In this document: positions 32,029-40,492 of the stretch, piece by piece
Position numbering within the stretch: position 1 is the stretch's first letter
How the letters are laid out: each line of letters begins with the position of its first letter
Source: Streptomyces sp. TSRI0281
GTDB lineage: Bacteria; Actinomycetota; Actinomycetes; Streptomycetales; Streptomycetaceae
Direction: 5' to 3'
Length of the DNA: 64,000 nt
Assembly: GCF_001905125.1 (NCBI RefSeq)
Contig: NZ_LWLE01000036.1
Span: forward strand, 111,330 to 175,329
The notes under the pieces: generated by a model
Seen by the model: only the letters and a program-made list of their open reading frames with translations
Database searches by the model: none
Told to the model about the DNA's origin: nothing
Position numbers and translations under genes: made by a program

Positions 32029-32334
32029 GCTCCAGCCTCCTGGCTGCGGCTCGACATACCGATACGTATTGCCGCACAGGGCGCTTCGTAAGCACACAAC
32101 GGCTGTGAGAGCCCTCATTCGGCGGATGCGAATATTCCGCACAGCGGTGTATGTACGGCCGCGCGATGGTGCGTGCGACGGGGGCGCGGTGCGGCGGGGA
32201 ACGGCCGCGGCGGCGTCGGCCGACCGGCCGCGTGGCCCCCGCGAACAGGTGCAACAAGCACTCTTGGGGACGGAAGTAGATCTTCCGGACCTGCCGTACG
32301 GACGCCGGGGGCACAGTGCGATGATGTCCCGGCC

Positions 32335-33189
32335 ATGTCCACGCCTGACGCACGTGCCGGAGCCGGTCTGCGGCTCATGAGGGCCGCGGTGTTCGCCGCG
32401 GTCTGTGTCGTGCTGTCCGCGGCGGGGCACGCGTTCGCCGCCGGTTCCGCGGTGCCCCTCTGGACGCTGCTCGCCGGTTTCGCCGCGATCTTCGTGATCG
32501 CCGCGTCGCTCGCCGGGCGCGAACGGTCACTGCCCTCGATCGCCGGCGCCCTGGCAGGCGGCCAGCTCGCCCTGCACGCGCTCTTCGGGGCCGGGAGCCA
32601 TGGCACGGGCGCCGCGAACGCGACCGGCGACCACTCCCTCATCCGGTTCGCCGCCGGGCTCGTGTGCGGCATGGGCCCCTCCCAGCTGAACGCCGCCGAG
32701 GCCCACCGCATCGTCACCACCGCGGGGATCGACCCGGAGGCCGTCTCGCAGGGGCACGACCACCTCGCGTCGGCCGGAGCGGTCACCTCCGGGGCGGTCA
32801 CCGCCGGGGCGGCACCCGGCGCCACGGGTACGGCCGGGGCGTACGGGTCGGTGCTGGACCTGCTGCCGAACCTGCCCATGTTCCTGGGGCACCTGCTGGC
32901 CGCGCTCGCCACCGGCTGGCTGCTGCGGCGCGGCGAGATCGCCCTCTTCCGGCTGGCCACGCTCTCGGCGCACGGCGCCCAGGAACTGACTGCCGCGGCC
33001 CGGCTGCGTGCCCTGCGGGCCGCACTGGCTCTCGTACGCGCCCTGCGTGCGGGCCTGCCCGGACAGCTCACGTCCGGGCCGCTCACACTCCGCACGGCCG
33101 AAGATGTTCCGGCGCCCGCCACCGGGGACCCTCTTCAGCACATGGTGACCAGGCGCGGGCCTCCCGCCACGTACGCACTCGCAGCCTGA
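32335..33189 (+). CDS. multi-pass membrane protein at the head of the copper cluster
   Basis: A 284-residue protein with hydrophobic segments at about 14-36, 40-58, 70-85, 95-112 and 180-200, and an Ala/Arg-rich helix near 205-245. His residues cluster at GGQLALHALFGAGSHG and GHDHLASAG. I do not recognise a named family. Its position one gene before YcnI, Sco, PCuAC and CopCD, on the same strand, suggests a part in metal handling; this is inferred from context. The ATG at 32335 has no strong ribosome site. The gap to the next gene is 116 bases. Confidence 0.65.
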   Translation: MSTPDARAGAGLRLMRAAVFAAVCVVLSAAGHAFAAGSAVPLWTLLAGFAAIFVIAASLAGRERSLPSIAGALAGGQLALHALFGAGSHGTGAANATGDHSLIRFAAGLVCGMGPSQLNAAEAHRIVTTAGIDPEAVSQGHDHLASAGAVTSGAVTAGAAPGATGTAGAYGSVLDLLPNLPMFLGHLLAALATGWLLRRGEIALFRLATLSAHGAQELTAAARLRALRAALALVRALRAGLPGQLTSGPLTLRTAEDVPAPATGDPLQHMVTRRGPPATYALAA

Positions 33190-33305
33190 CACGACACCTC
33201 CGCTTCGCCGTTCCACCGCTTCTTCGCGGACGGGTGTCGTGCTGCCGTCGCGCACCCGCGCGCCGGACCACCGTTTCCTCGTAGCCCTGTGGAGTGATCC
33301 CTGCC

Positions 33306-34043
33306 ATGAACGTTTCACGCATCGCCATCGCGGGCGGCGTCGCCGCGTCCACCGTCCTGCTGCTCGCCGGTCCCGCCGCCGCACACGTCGGCGTGCAGCC
33401 GCAGGGCGAAGCCGCCAAGGGCGGTTACGCCACCATCAACTTCAAGGTTCCCAACGAGCGCGACGACGCCTCGACGGTCAAGGTCGAAGTGAACTTCCCG
33501 ACCGACCACCCGCTGTCGTCCGTGACCCCGCAGGCAGTGCCCGGCTGGAAGATCGACATCACCAAGAGCAAGCTGGCCAAGCCCCTCGACGTACACGGTA
33601 AGAAGATCAACGAGGCCGTCTCCAAGGTGACCTGGACCGCGGACGGCAGCGAGATCAAGCCCGGCTACTTCCAGCAGTTCCCGCTCTCGGTCGGCCAGCT
33701 TCCCGAGGACGCCGACCAGCTCGTCTTCAAGGCCCTCCAGACGTACGACAACAAGGAAGTCGTCCGCTGGATCGAGGAGCCCAAGGAAGGCGCGCCCGAG
33801 CCCGAGAGCCCGGCCCCGGTCCTCAAGCTGACCGCGGCGGCGTCCGACGGCCACGGCGGCGCGGCCGGCAAGGACGCCGGCACGGACAAGGCGAGCGACA
33901 CGGCCGCGTCGTCCAAGGACGACAAGACGACCGCCGCGTCCTCCAGCGACAACACCGCCCGCACCCTGGGCATCATCGGCATCGTCATCGGCATCGCGGG
34001 CGTCGCCTTCGGCGTCCTCGCGGGCCGCCGCCGTAACGCCTGA
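33306..34043 (+). CDS. YcnI-family (DUF1775) copper-binding membrane-anchored protein
   Basis: A 245-residue precursor. Signal peptide MNVSRIAIAGGVAASTVLLLAG ends in AAA so that the mature protein begins with His27 (HVGV), the Cu(II)-binding N-terminal His of YcnI. The DUF1775 domain covers about 27-175 (INFKVPNERDDASTVKVEVNFP, GWKIDITKSKL, YFQQFPLSVGQLPEDADQLVFKALQTYD). A charged linker (KDAGTDKASDTAASSKDDK) and a C-terminal membrane helix (TLGIIGIVIGIAGVAFGVLAG) with RRR after it anchor it outside the membrane. It is next to Sco and PCuAC, as in other actinobacterial copper loci. ATG at 33306; a GTG four codons earlier is possible. Confidence 0.9.
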   Translation: MNVSRIAIAGGVAASTVLLLAGPAAAHVGVQPQGEAAKGGYATINFKVPNERDDASTVKVEVNFPTDHPLSSVTPQAVPGWKIDITKSKLAKPLDVHGKKINEAVSKVTWTADGSEIKPGYFQQFPLSVGQLPEDADQLVFKALQTYDNKEVVRWIEEPKEGAPEPESPAPVLKLTAAASDGHGGAAGKDAGTDKASDTAASSKDDKTTAASSSDNTARTLGIIGIVIGIAGVAFGVLAGRRRNA

Positions 34044-34084
34044 CCCACCCGTTCCACCACCCGCACCACACTCAGGAAACCCCC

Positions 34085-34741
34085 ATGCGCAGCAAGAAGA
34101 TGGTGCTGACCGCGGCGTTCGCCGCCGCGGCCGCACTGACCCTGTCGGCCTGCGGCAGTGGTGACGACTCGGCGAAGAAGCCCGTCTCCGACGTCAGCAC
34201 CCAGCCCACGACCCAGGCCGCGACCGTGCTCGACCAGCCGTTCACCAAGCCCGACCTCGTACTCACCGACACCCACGGCAAGAAGTACGACCTCCGCGAG
34301 GCGACCAAGGGCAAGCCGACACTCATCTACTTCGGCTACACCAAGTGCCCCGACGTCTGCCCGCTGACCATGAGCAACATCTCGCTCGCCAAGCGGGCGC
34401 TGCCCAAGGCCGACCAGGACAAGCTCCAGGTCGTCTTCGTCACCACCGACCCCGAGCGGGACACCCCGTCCTCCCTCGGCAAGTGGCTCGCGGCGCAGGA
34501 CCCGTCCTTCACCGGACTCACCGGCGACTTCCCGACCATCCAGGCGGGAGCACGGCAGATCGGCATCGGCATCGACGCGCCGAAGAAGGAGAAGGACGGC
34601 ACCGTCGTCTCGATGCACGGCGCCCAGGTCATCGCCTTCTCCCCGAAGACCGACCGGGGTTACGTGCTCTACGGCGAGGACACCACGTCCGAGGAGTACG
34701 CCAAGGACCTCCCCAAGATCCTCAAGGGGGAGACTCCGTGA
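34085..34741 (+). CDS. sco: Sco1/SenC copper chaperone lipoprotein
   Basis: A 218-residue lipoprotein. The lipobox LSAC places the lipidated cysteine at position 23. The thioredoxin-like Sco domain has the copper pair C88/C92 in FGYTKCPDVCPL and the third ligand His178 in VVSMHGAQ. It delivers copper for cytochrome oxidase or other extracytoplasmic cupro-enzymes such as the GlxA radical oxidase in S. lividans. The stop overlaps the start of the PCuAC gene as GTGA, so the two chaperones are co-translated; they work together in known systems. Confidence 0.93.
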   Translation: MRSKKMVLTAAFAAAAALTLSACGSGDDSAKKPVSDVSTQPTTQAATVLDQPFTKPDLVLTDTHGKKYDLREATKGKPTLIYFGYTKCPDVCPLTMSNISLAKRALPKADQDKLQVVFVTTDPERDTPSSLGKWLAAQDPSFTGLTGDFPTIQAGARQIGIGIDAPKKEKDGTVVSMHGAQVIAFSPKTDRGYVLYGEDTTSEEYAKDLPKILKGETP

Positions 34742-35184
34742 ACCGCCGCACGGTCCTCGCCGGCGTCCTGGCCCTCACCACCGGGCTGACGTTGGCGGGG
34801 TGCTCCTCGGACAGCAAGCCGGAGCTGAAGGTCGTCGGCGCGTTCATGCCGCAGCCCGTCAGCGACATGGCGGCCGCGTTCCTCGTCGTGGAGAACAGCG
34901 GCGGCACGGCCGACCGGCTCACCTCGGTGACCAGCCCGCTCTCGGACGACGTCACGATCCACGAGACGAAGAACCAGACGATGCGCAAGGTCACGTCCTT
35001 CGAAGTCCCCGCGGGCGGCGAGCTCGATCTTGAACGCGGTGGCAACCACATCATGTTCATGAAGCTCAAGCAGAAGCCCAAACAGGGCGAGAAGGTCTCC
35101 ATGGAGCTGCACTTCGAGAAGGCCGACCCCATAAAGGTCGACCTTCCCGTGAAGGAGACCACCCACAACCCGAAGAAGCAGTGA
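34738..35184 (+). CDS. PCuAC-type copper chaperone lipoprotein (ECuC-like)
   Basis: A 148-residue lipoprotein with lipobox LAGC (Cys22). The PCuAC fold is recognisable from AFMPQPVSDMAAAFLVVENSG and the copper ligands His75 (IHETK), Met82, His104 and Met106 (GGNHIMFMKL). It binds Cu(I) outside the membrane and passes it to Sco or oxidase sites. Start is the GTG overlapping the sco stop. Followed 13 bases later by the CopC-CopD gene. Confidence 0.92.
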   Translation: MNRRTVLAGVLALTTGLTLAGCSSDSKPELKVVGAFMPQPVSDMAAAFLVVENSGGTADRLTSVTSPLSDDVTIHETKNQTMRKVTSFEVPAGGELDLERGGNHIMFMKLKQKPKQGEKVSMELHFEKADPIKVDLPVKETTHNPKKQ

Positions 35185-35197
35185 GGGACTGACACCC

Positions 35198-37207
35198 ATG
35201 ACCGCCACCGCCCCGCGCTTCGGGCCGTCCCCGATACGACGGCCGCTCGCCGCGGCCTCGCTCCTCGCCACGCTGATCAGCCTGCTGTTCGGCCTGGTGC
35301 TGGCAGGCGCGAGCCCCGCGTCCGCGCACGCCGCTCTCACCGGGAGCGACCCGCGGGACGGGGCGGTGGTGGCATCGGCCCCCAAGGAAGTCACCCTCAC
35401 CTTCTCCGAGTCGATCGCCATGGGCGACGACTCGATACGGGTCCTCGATCCCAGCGGCAAGCGGGCCGATACCGGCGCGCCGCGCGATCTGAACAGCGGC
35501 GGCACCGTGCGCTACGGCGTCAAGCTGCACGCCGGTCTGCCCGACGGCACCTACACGGTGGCCTGGCAGGCCGTCTCCGCCGACAGCCACCCCGTCTCCG
35601 GCGCCTTCACGTTCTCCATCGGCGCCCCGTCCGAGACCACGGTCGCCCTGCCCTCCGGCGGAGCGGGCGGCGGTCTCGTCGGCACCCTCTACGGCATCGC
35701 GCGCTACGCCGCGTACGCCGGGTTCGTCCTGCTCGTCGGCGGCTCCGTGTTCGTCCTCGGCTGCTGGCAGCGCGGCGCGGCCGCCCGCCCGCTGCAACGT
35801 CTCGTCGTACGCGGCTGGATCACCCTCACCGCGGCCACCCTCGCGATGCTGCTGCTGCGGAGCCCGTACACCGGCAGCGGCAAGCTCGGTGACGCCTTCG
35901 ACCTCGACGGCCTGCAGACCGTCCTCGACACCAAGCCCGGAGCCGCGCTCGTCTCCCGGCTGCTGCTGCTCGGCGCCGGCGCGCTGTTCATCGCCGTCCT
36001 GTTCGGGGCGTACGCGAAGCGCGAGGACGAGAAGGTGAAGAAGGACCTCACCTTCGGGCTCGCGACGGGCGGAGCGGTCATCGCCGCGGGCATCGCCGGT
36101 ACCTGGGCGCTCTCCGAGCACGCGTCGACCGGCATCCAGGCGGGCCTCGCCATGCCGATGGACGTCCTGCACCTGCTGGCCGTCGCCACCTGGCTCGGCG
36201 GGCTCGCCGCGCTCCTGGTCGCCCTGTACCGGACGCCGGACATCGGGAGCGCGGCGGTACGGCGCTTCTCGCGGGTCGCGTTCGGCAGCGTCCTGGTCCT
36301 CACGGCGACCGGCATCTACCAGTCCTGGCGCCAGGTCGGGTCCTGGTCGGCACTGACCGGCACCCGGTACGGACAGCTGCTGCTCATCAAGGTGGGACTG
36401 CTCGCGGTACTCATCGGGCTGGCCTGGATCTCCCGGCGGTGGACCGGCCGGCTGACGGACGGCGCGCAGACCGAGACGGAGATCTCCGAGCAGGGGGAGA
36501 CCTCCGAGCAGGCGGAGACCTCTGGGGAGGCGACTTCTGCGCAGGGGGCGGCTTCTGTGCAGGAGGTCGCGGGTCCGGAGGAGACCGGGGCGGCGGTCGC
36601 GGGTGCGCGGGAGTCCGGGGCGGCGGTCGCTCCCGAGCGCGCCGCCCAACTCGCCCGGCAGCAGGCCGTCCTGACCGCCACGAAGAAGAAGCGGGTCCGC
36701 GACGCCGACCCCGAGCGTTCCGGGCTGCGCCGCTCGGTCCTGGCCGAGGCGGCCGTCGCCGTGGTGCTGCTCGCGGTGGCGACGGTCCTGACGTCCACCG
36801 AGCCGGCACGCACCGAGGAGGAGGCCGCTCGCGGCACCACGGCGGCGAGCGCACCGGTGTCCGAGGGCCCCGCCGAACTGAGCATGCCCTTCGACACGGG
36901 CGCCCAGAACGGCAAGGGGACCGTCCGGATCGAACTCGGTCCCGGACGCACCGGCGCCAACGAGCTGCATATCTGGATCGACGGCAGCGACGGGAAGCCG
37001 ATGGACGTCCCCGAGGTGAAGCTCGCCCTCACCCTGGAGTCCAAGGACATCGGCCCGCTGCCGGTCGCCCCCGACCGGCTCACCGAGGGGCACTGGACGG
37101 CGAGCGGCGTCCAGATCCCGATCGCGGGTGACTGGAAGGTCGCCGTGACGGTGCGTACGTCGGACATCGACCAGGCCACCATCGACAAGAACGTAGAGAT
37201 CGGCTGA
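35198..37207 (+). CDS. CopC-CopD fusion copper import/resistance protein
   Basis: A 669-residue membrane protein. After a signal sequence cleaved at ASA, the mature CopC domain begins with His44 (HAALTGSDPRDGAVV), the copper-brace residue, and runs to about 145 (DSHPVSGAFTFSIG). Eight or so membrane helices of CopD follow (about 160-430), with HASTGIQAGLAMPMDVLHLLAVATWLGGLAAL. A repetitive acidic loop (EISEQGETSEQAETSGEATSA) precedes one more helix (about 515-530). The C-terminal outside domain (about 560-669, YtkA/FixH-like) reads NELHIWIDGSDGKPMDVPEVKL. It moves or buffers copper at the membrane. ATG start, operonic with PCuAC and the peroxidase. Confidence 0.9.
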   Translation: MTATAPRFGPSPIRRPLAAASLLATLISLLFGLVLAGASPASAHAALTGSDPRDGAVVASAPKEVTLTFSESIAMGDDSIRVLDPSGKRADTGAPRDLNSGGTVRYGVKLHAGLPDGTYTVAWQAVSADSHPVSGAFTFSIGAPSETTVALPSGGAGGGLVGTLYGIARYAAYAGFVLLVGGSVFVLGCWQRGAAARPLQRLVVRGWITLTAATLAMLLLRSPYTGSGKLGDAFDLDGLQTVLDTKPGAALVSRLLLLGAGALFIAVLFGAYAKREDEKVKKDLTFGLATGGAVIAAGIAGTWALSEHASTGIQAGLAMPMDVLHLLAVATWLGGLAALLVALYRTPDIGSAAVRRFSRVAFGSVLVLTATGIYQSWRQVGSWSALTGTRYGQLLLIKVGLLAVLIGLAWISRRWTGRLTDGAQTETEISEQGETSEQAETSGEATSAQGAASVQEVAGPEETGAAVAGARESGAAVAPERAAQLARQQAVLTATKKKRVRDADPERSGLRRSVLAEAAVAVVLLAVATVLTSTEPARTEEEAARGTTAASAPVSEGPAELSMPFDTGAQNGKGTVRIELGPGRTGANELHIWIDGSDGKPMDVPEVKLALTLESKDIGPLPVAPDRLTEGHWTASGVQIPIAGDWKVAVTVRTSDIDQATIDKNVEIG

Positions 37208-37212
37208 GCACG

Positions 37213-38643
37213 GTGAGTAAGAGCACGAAGCGTACGAAGGGCACCGCGACGGGAGCGGGCGCGGATTCCCGCACCCGCACCGGTGTCGGTGCCGGTGTCG
37301 GTGTCGGTGCCGGTGTCGGTGGCCCCGAGCGCGACCGCGGTGGAGCCGGTGGCCCGGAGCGCGACCGCGGTGATGCCGGTATCGGCGGCGTCTCGCGGCG
37401 GCAGCTGCTCGGCGGCGCGGGAGCGGCCGGGGCCGCCGGGGCCGCCGGTCTGGTGCTCGGCGCCGCGGGTGGCGCCACCGGGTACGCCGCGACCCGGCCC
37501 GACGAGACGACCGCGCTGACGGCCATCGGGTCCACCGAGGCGATGTTTCACGGGAAACATCAACCGGGGATCACCACTCCGCTTCAGGCCCGCGGCCATC
37601 TGGTCGCCTTCGACCTCGTACCGGGCGCGGGACGCAGGGAAGCCGCCGCCCTGATGCGCCGCTGGTCGGCCGTGGCGGGGGAACTGATGGCGGGGCGCCC
37701 GGCCACGGACGGCGGTGCGGACGGGCCCGGCCATGACACCGGGATCGCGCTGGACGCCGGGCCCTCCTCCCTGACGATCACCTTCGGCTTCGGCCGGACC
37801 TTCTTCGACCGCACCGGCCTGACCGGCCGCCGGCCCGCCGGGCTCGACCCGTTGCCGCCGTTCTCCTCCGACCGTCTCGACGCCAGGCGGTCCAACGGCG
37901 ACCTGTGGGTGCAGATCGGCGCCGACGACGCGCTGGTCGCCTTCCACGCGCTGCGTGCCATCCAGAAGGAGGCGGCGGGAGCGGCCGGGGTGCGCTGGCA
38001 GATGAACGGCTTCAACCGCACCCCCGGTGCCACGGAGCGTCCGATGACCGCACGCAATCTGATGGGCCAGATCGACGGAACCGGCAATCCGAAGCAGGCC
38101 GACGACGACTTCGACGAGCGGATCTTCGTACCGTCCGCGTCGGATGCTTCGCAGGACTGGCTGGCCGGCGGCTCCTATGCCGTCGTACGACGCATCAGGA
38201 TGCTGCTGGACGACTGGGAGAAGCTCTCGGTGGACCGGCAGGAGCGGGTCATAGGGCGGCGCAAGGCGGACGGGGCACCGCTCAGCGGCGGCACCGAGAC
38301 CACCGGGATGGACCTTGACAAGGCCGGTCCCGACGGCCGGCTCGTGATCCCCGACAACGCCCACGCCCGGATCTCCTCCCCGGAGAAGAACGGCGGCGCG
38401 GCCATGCTGCGACGCCCCTTCTCGTACCACGACGGCATCTCGGCGGACGGCACCCCGGACGCCGGGCTGCTCTTCATCTGCTGGCAGGCGGATCCGTACA
38501 AGGGCTTCGTCCCGGTGCAGCGCAAGCTCGACCGGGGCGACGCGCTCTCACCGTTCCTCCGGCACGAGGCGAGCGGCCTCTTCGCGGTGCCGGGCGGCGC
38601 CGCGAAGGGTGAGTACGTGGGACAGCGGCTCCTGGAGTCCTGA
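37213..38643 (+). CDS. dtpA: Tat-exported dye-decolorizing heme peroxidase (DtpA-like)
   Basis: A 476-residue DyP-type peroxidase. The Tat motif SRRQLLGG (Arg62, Arg63) and a Gly/Ala-rich core sit after an unusually long n-region containing TGVGAGVGVGAGVGG and two PERDRG repeats. The heme signature GQIDG is at 285-289 with distal Asp288; the proximal His is His406 in RPFSYHDG. In S. lividans the homologue DtpA is exported in folded form and works with Sco and PCuAC to mature the copper oxidase GlxA, which fits this neighbourhood. GTG start six bases after the CopC-CopD stop. A parS-like palindrome lies inside the coding sequence (codons 111-116). Confidence 0.9.
   Translation: MSKSTKRTKGTATGAGADSRTRTGVGAGVGVGAGVGGPERDRGGAGGPERDRGDAGIGGVSRRQLLGGAGAAGAAGAAGLVLGAAGGATGYAATRPDETTALTAIGSTEAMFHGKHQPGITTPLQARGHLVAFDLVPGAGRREAAALMRRWSAVAGELMAGRPATDGGADGPGHDTGIALDAGPSSLTITFGFGRTFFDRTGLTGRRPAGLDPLPPFSSDRLDARRSNGDLWVQIGADDALVAFHALRAIQKEAAGAAGVRWQMNGFNRTPGATERPMTARNLMGQIDGTGNPKQADDDFDERIFVPSASDASQDWLAGGSYAVVRRIRMLLDDWEKLSVDRQERVIGRRKADGAPLSGGTETTGMDLDKAGPDGRLVIPDNAHARISSPEKNGGAAMLRRPFSYHDGISADGTPDAGLLFICWQADPYKGFVPVQRKLDRGDALSPFLRHEASGLFAVPGGAAKGEYVGQRLLES
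37545..37558. promoter_or_regulatory. parS-like ParB binding site (13 of 14 bases)
   Basis: GTTTCACGGGAAAC differs by one base from the parS consensus GTTTCACGTGAAAC. The palindrome extends to 20 bases (GATGTTTC-ACGG-GAAACATC, 37542-37561). It lies within the dtpA coding sequence. Confidence 0.65.
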
Positions 38644-38740
38644 CGTACGGGCCGGGGCTGTGCACCCGCGACCGGGCCGGGGCCGGCGCGGGCCGTGTGC
38701 CGGAGGGGCGCGTTCCGGGCCAGGCGGGGCGGGCCGGGCG

Positions 38741-38795
38741 CGGAGGCACGGGCCGGGCTCGGAGACACGGGCCGGGCTCGGAGGCACGGGCCGGG
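38741..38795. repeat. 19-bp tandem repeats between dtpA and pheA
   Basis: Almost three copies of CGGAGGCACGGGCCGGGCT (38741-38759, 38760-38778, 38779-38795) in a very G-rich stretch. Non-coding. Confidence 0.7.
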
Positions 38796-38884
38796 GCGGG
38801 GCGGCTGCCGGGCGGGCGGGGCACCGGTCCGGTCGCATCCTGAGACAGCACGGCGCCCGTCGTACAGCGCATTAGGGTGACCGT

Positions 38885-39820
38885 ATGTCAGCCACGCGCT
38901 ACGCCTATCTCGGCCCAGAAGGCACCTTCACCGAGGTCGCCCTCCGTACGCTCCCGGAGGCCGCCACCCGGGAACTCGTCCCGATGGTCTCGGTACCCGC
39001 GGCCCTGGACGCGGTACGTAACGGGGAAGCGGCGGCAGCGCTCGTACCGATCGAGAATTCCGTCGAGGGCGGTATCACCGCGACGCTCGACGAGCTGACC
39101 ACCGGCGAACCGCTGATGATCTACCGCGAGGTACTGCTCTCCATCACGTTCGCGCTGCTGGTGCGCCCCGGGACCAAACTGACGGACATCAAGACGGTCA
39201 CCGCGCACCCGGCCGCTCAGCCGCAGGTACGCAACTGGATGGCGGCCCACCTCCCGCAGGCGGCGTGGGAATCGGCCGCCTCCAACGCGGACGGGGCACG
39301 GCTGGTCCAGGAGGGGCGGTACGACGCCGCCTTCGCGGGCGAGTTCGCCGCGGCGACCTACGGCCTGGAACCCCTCGTGACGGAGATCCACGACGCGGAG
39401 AACGCCCAGACGCGCTTCGTCCTGGTGGGCCGCCCGGCCCGGCCCTCCGCACCGACTGGTGCGGACAAGACGTCCGTCGTGATCTGGCTGGGCCACGACC
39501 ACCCGGGTGCGCTGCTCGAACTGCTCCAGGAGTTCGCCGTACGCGGGGTCAACCTGATGCTCATCCAGTCGCGTCCGACCGGGGAGGGCATCGGGAACTA
39601 CTGCTTCGCCGTGGACGCCGAGGGTCACATCGCGGACCGGCGGGTCGGGGAGGCGCTGATGGGGCTGAAGCGGGTCTGTCCGAGCGTGCGGTTCCTCGGC
39701 TCGTATCCGCGGGCCGGGGTGACGCCGGAGGAGGTGCGCCCGCTGCGGGCGGGGACCTCGGACCGGGAGTTCACGGACGCCTCCGACTGGCTGGCACGCA
39801 GCCAGGACGGCCGGATCTGA
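38885..39820 (+). CDS. pheA: prephenate dehydratase
   Basis: A 311-residue monofunctional prephenate dehydratase, converting prephenate to phenylpyruvate in phenylalanine synthesis. The catalytic domain has YAYLGPEGTFTEVALRTL at the start, NGEAAAALVPIENSVEGGITATLDEL and the substrate-site AENAQTRFVLVG. The regulatory ACT domain at about 200-280 (TSVVIWLGHDHPGALLELLQEFAVRGVNLMLIQSRPTGEG) contains the GALL and ESRP-like Phe-binding motifs (here QSRP), so feedback inhibition by phenylalanine is likely. ATG start. It stands alone, followed by a 672-base non-coding region rich in DnaA boxes. Confidence 0.95.
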   Translation: MSATRYAYLGPEGTFTEVALRTLPEAATRELVPMVSVPAALDAVRNGEAAAALVPIENSVEGGITATLDELTTGEPLMIYREVLLSITFALLVRPGTKLTDIKTVTAHPAAQPQVRNWMAAHLPQAAWESAASNADGARLVQEGRYDAAFAGEFAAATYGLEPLVTEIHDAENAQTRFVLVGRPARPSAPTGADKTSVVIWLGHDHPGALLELLQEFAVRGVNLMLIQSRPTGEGIGNYCFAVDAEGHIADRRVGEALMGLKRVCPSVRFLGSYPRAGVTPEEVRPLRAGTSDREFTDASDWLARSQDGRI

Positions 39821-39947
39821 GATTCGGCGGGGAGGGCCGGGCCATCGGTCCGGTCCGACACCGACGGGAGCCGGGGCACCGGGCTGCCGTGCCGACCCGC
39901 GCGGTTGCGCGACGGTCCGACTTCCTGATTTTCCTGCGCCCACAGAG

Positions 39948-40254
39948 TTATCCACAGGGTGGCCCCTCAGCCTGGGGACAAGTCGACACTGCAATGCGAC
40001 ATCATCGACAAATCGCCCCAGTGGCCTCAGGCCCCTCCCGGGGAACAGGGGCCGCCCGCGCGCCCCGGCGTCCCCTCAATTCCCTTGATCAACTCTTCAG
40101 GGCGAGCAATTCCCACCCGAATGAGCGTGTGGGGTGGGTTTGGGAGGGAATCCATGAGCGTTCATCCAGCCCCCGGAACGCCCCCTTCCGGCATCCACAG
40201 AACTTCTTCACAGCCTGTGGATAACTAATTCAACTCACACACCCCTGTGGACAA
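39948..40254. promoter_or_regulatory. DnaA-box cluster in the pheA-serS intergenic region
   Basis: Boxes: TTATCCACA at 39948-39956; TGTGGATAA at 40216-40224; TGTGGACAA, complement of the preferred TTGTCCACA, at 40246-40254; and a weaker TGGGGACAA at 39973-39981. They lie in a 672-base gap (39821-40492) with no gene. The sequence is less G+C-rich than its surroundings and also carries GTTGATC/AATTC-type AT patches. Streptomyces is known to have high-affinity DnaA-box clusters outside oriC that titrate DnaA. Confidence 0.6.
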
Positions 40255-40492
40255 CATCGGGAACGGCACCCCTCAACTCCCTTCCCACGGAAGGCGGGTG
40301 CGTCAAGACCGGACGCCCCTTCTGCCCTGTTCAGGGGAACAGAACACCCTTTATTGACCCCCGCGCCCGCCGAACACCCGATGAACATCCGGCGATTCCT
40401 GCCAGGATTATCAATTCCGGCAATTCGGGCAAAGTGACACGCGCGGCAATATCGGTTCGAGTGCCAGAACCCCGCACCGGTAGCCTGGAGGG

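Noticed and set aside
40255..40492. T-box or other riboswitch leader upstream of serS
   Set aside because: No T-box sequence, specifier loop or antiterminator pairing could be recognised.
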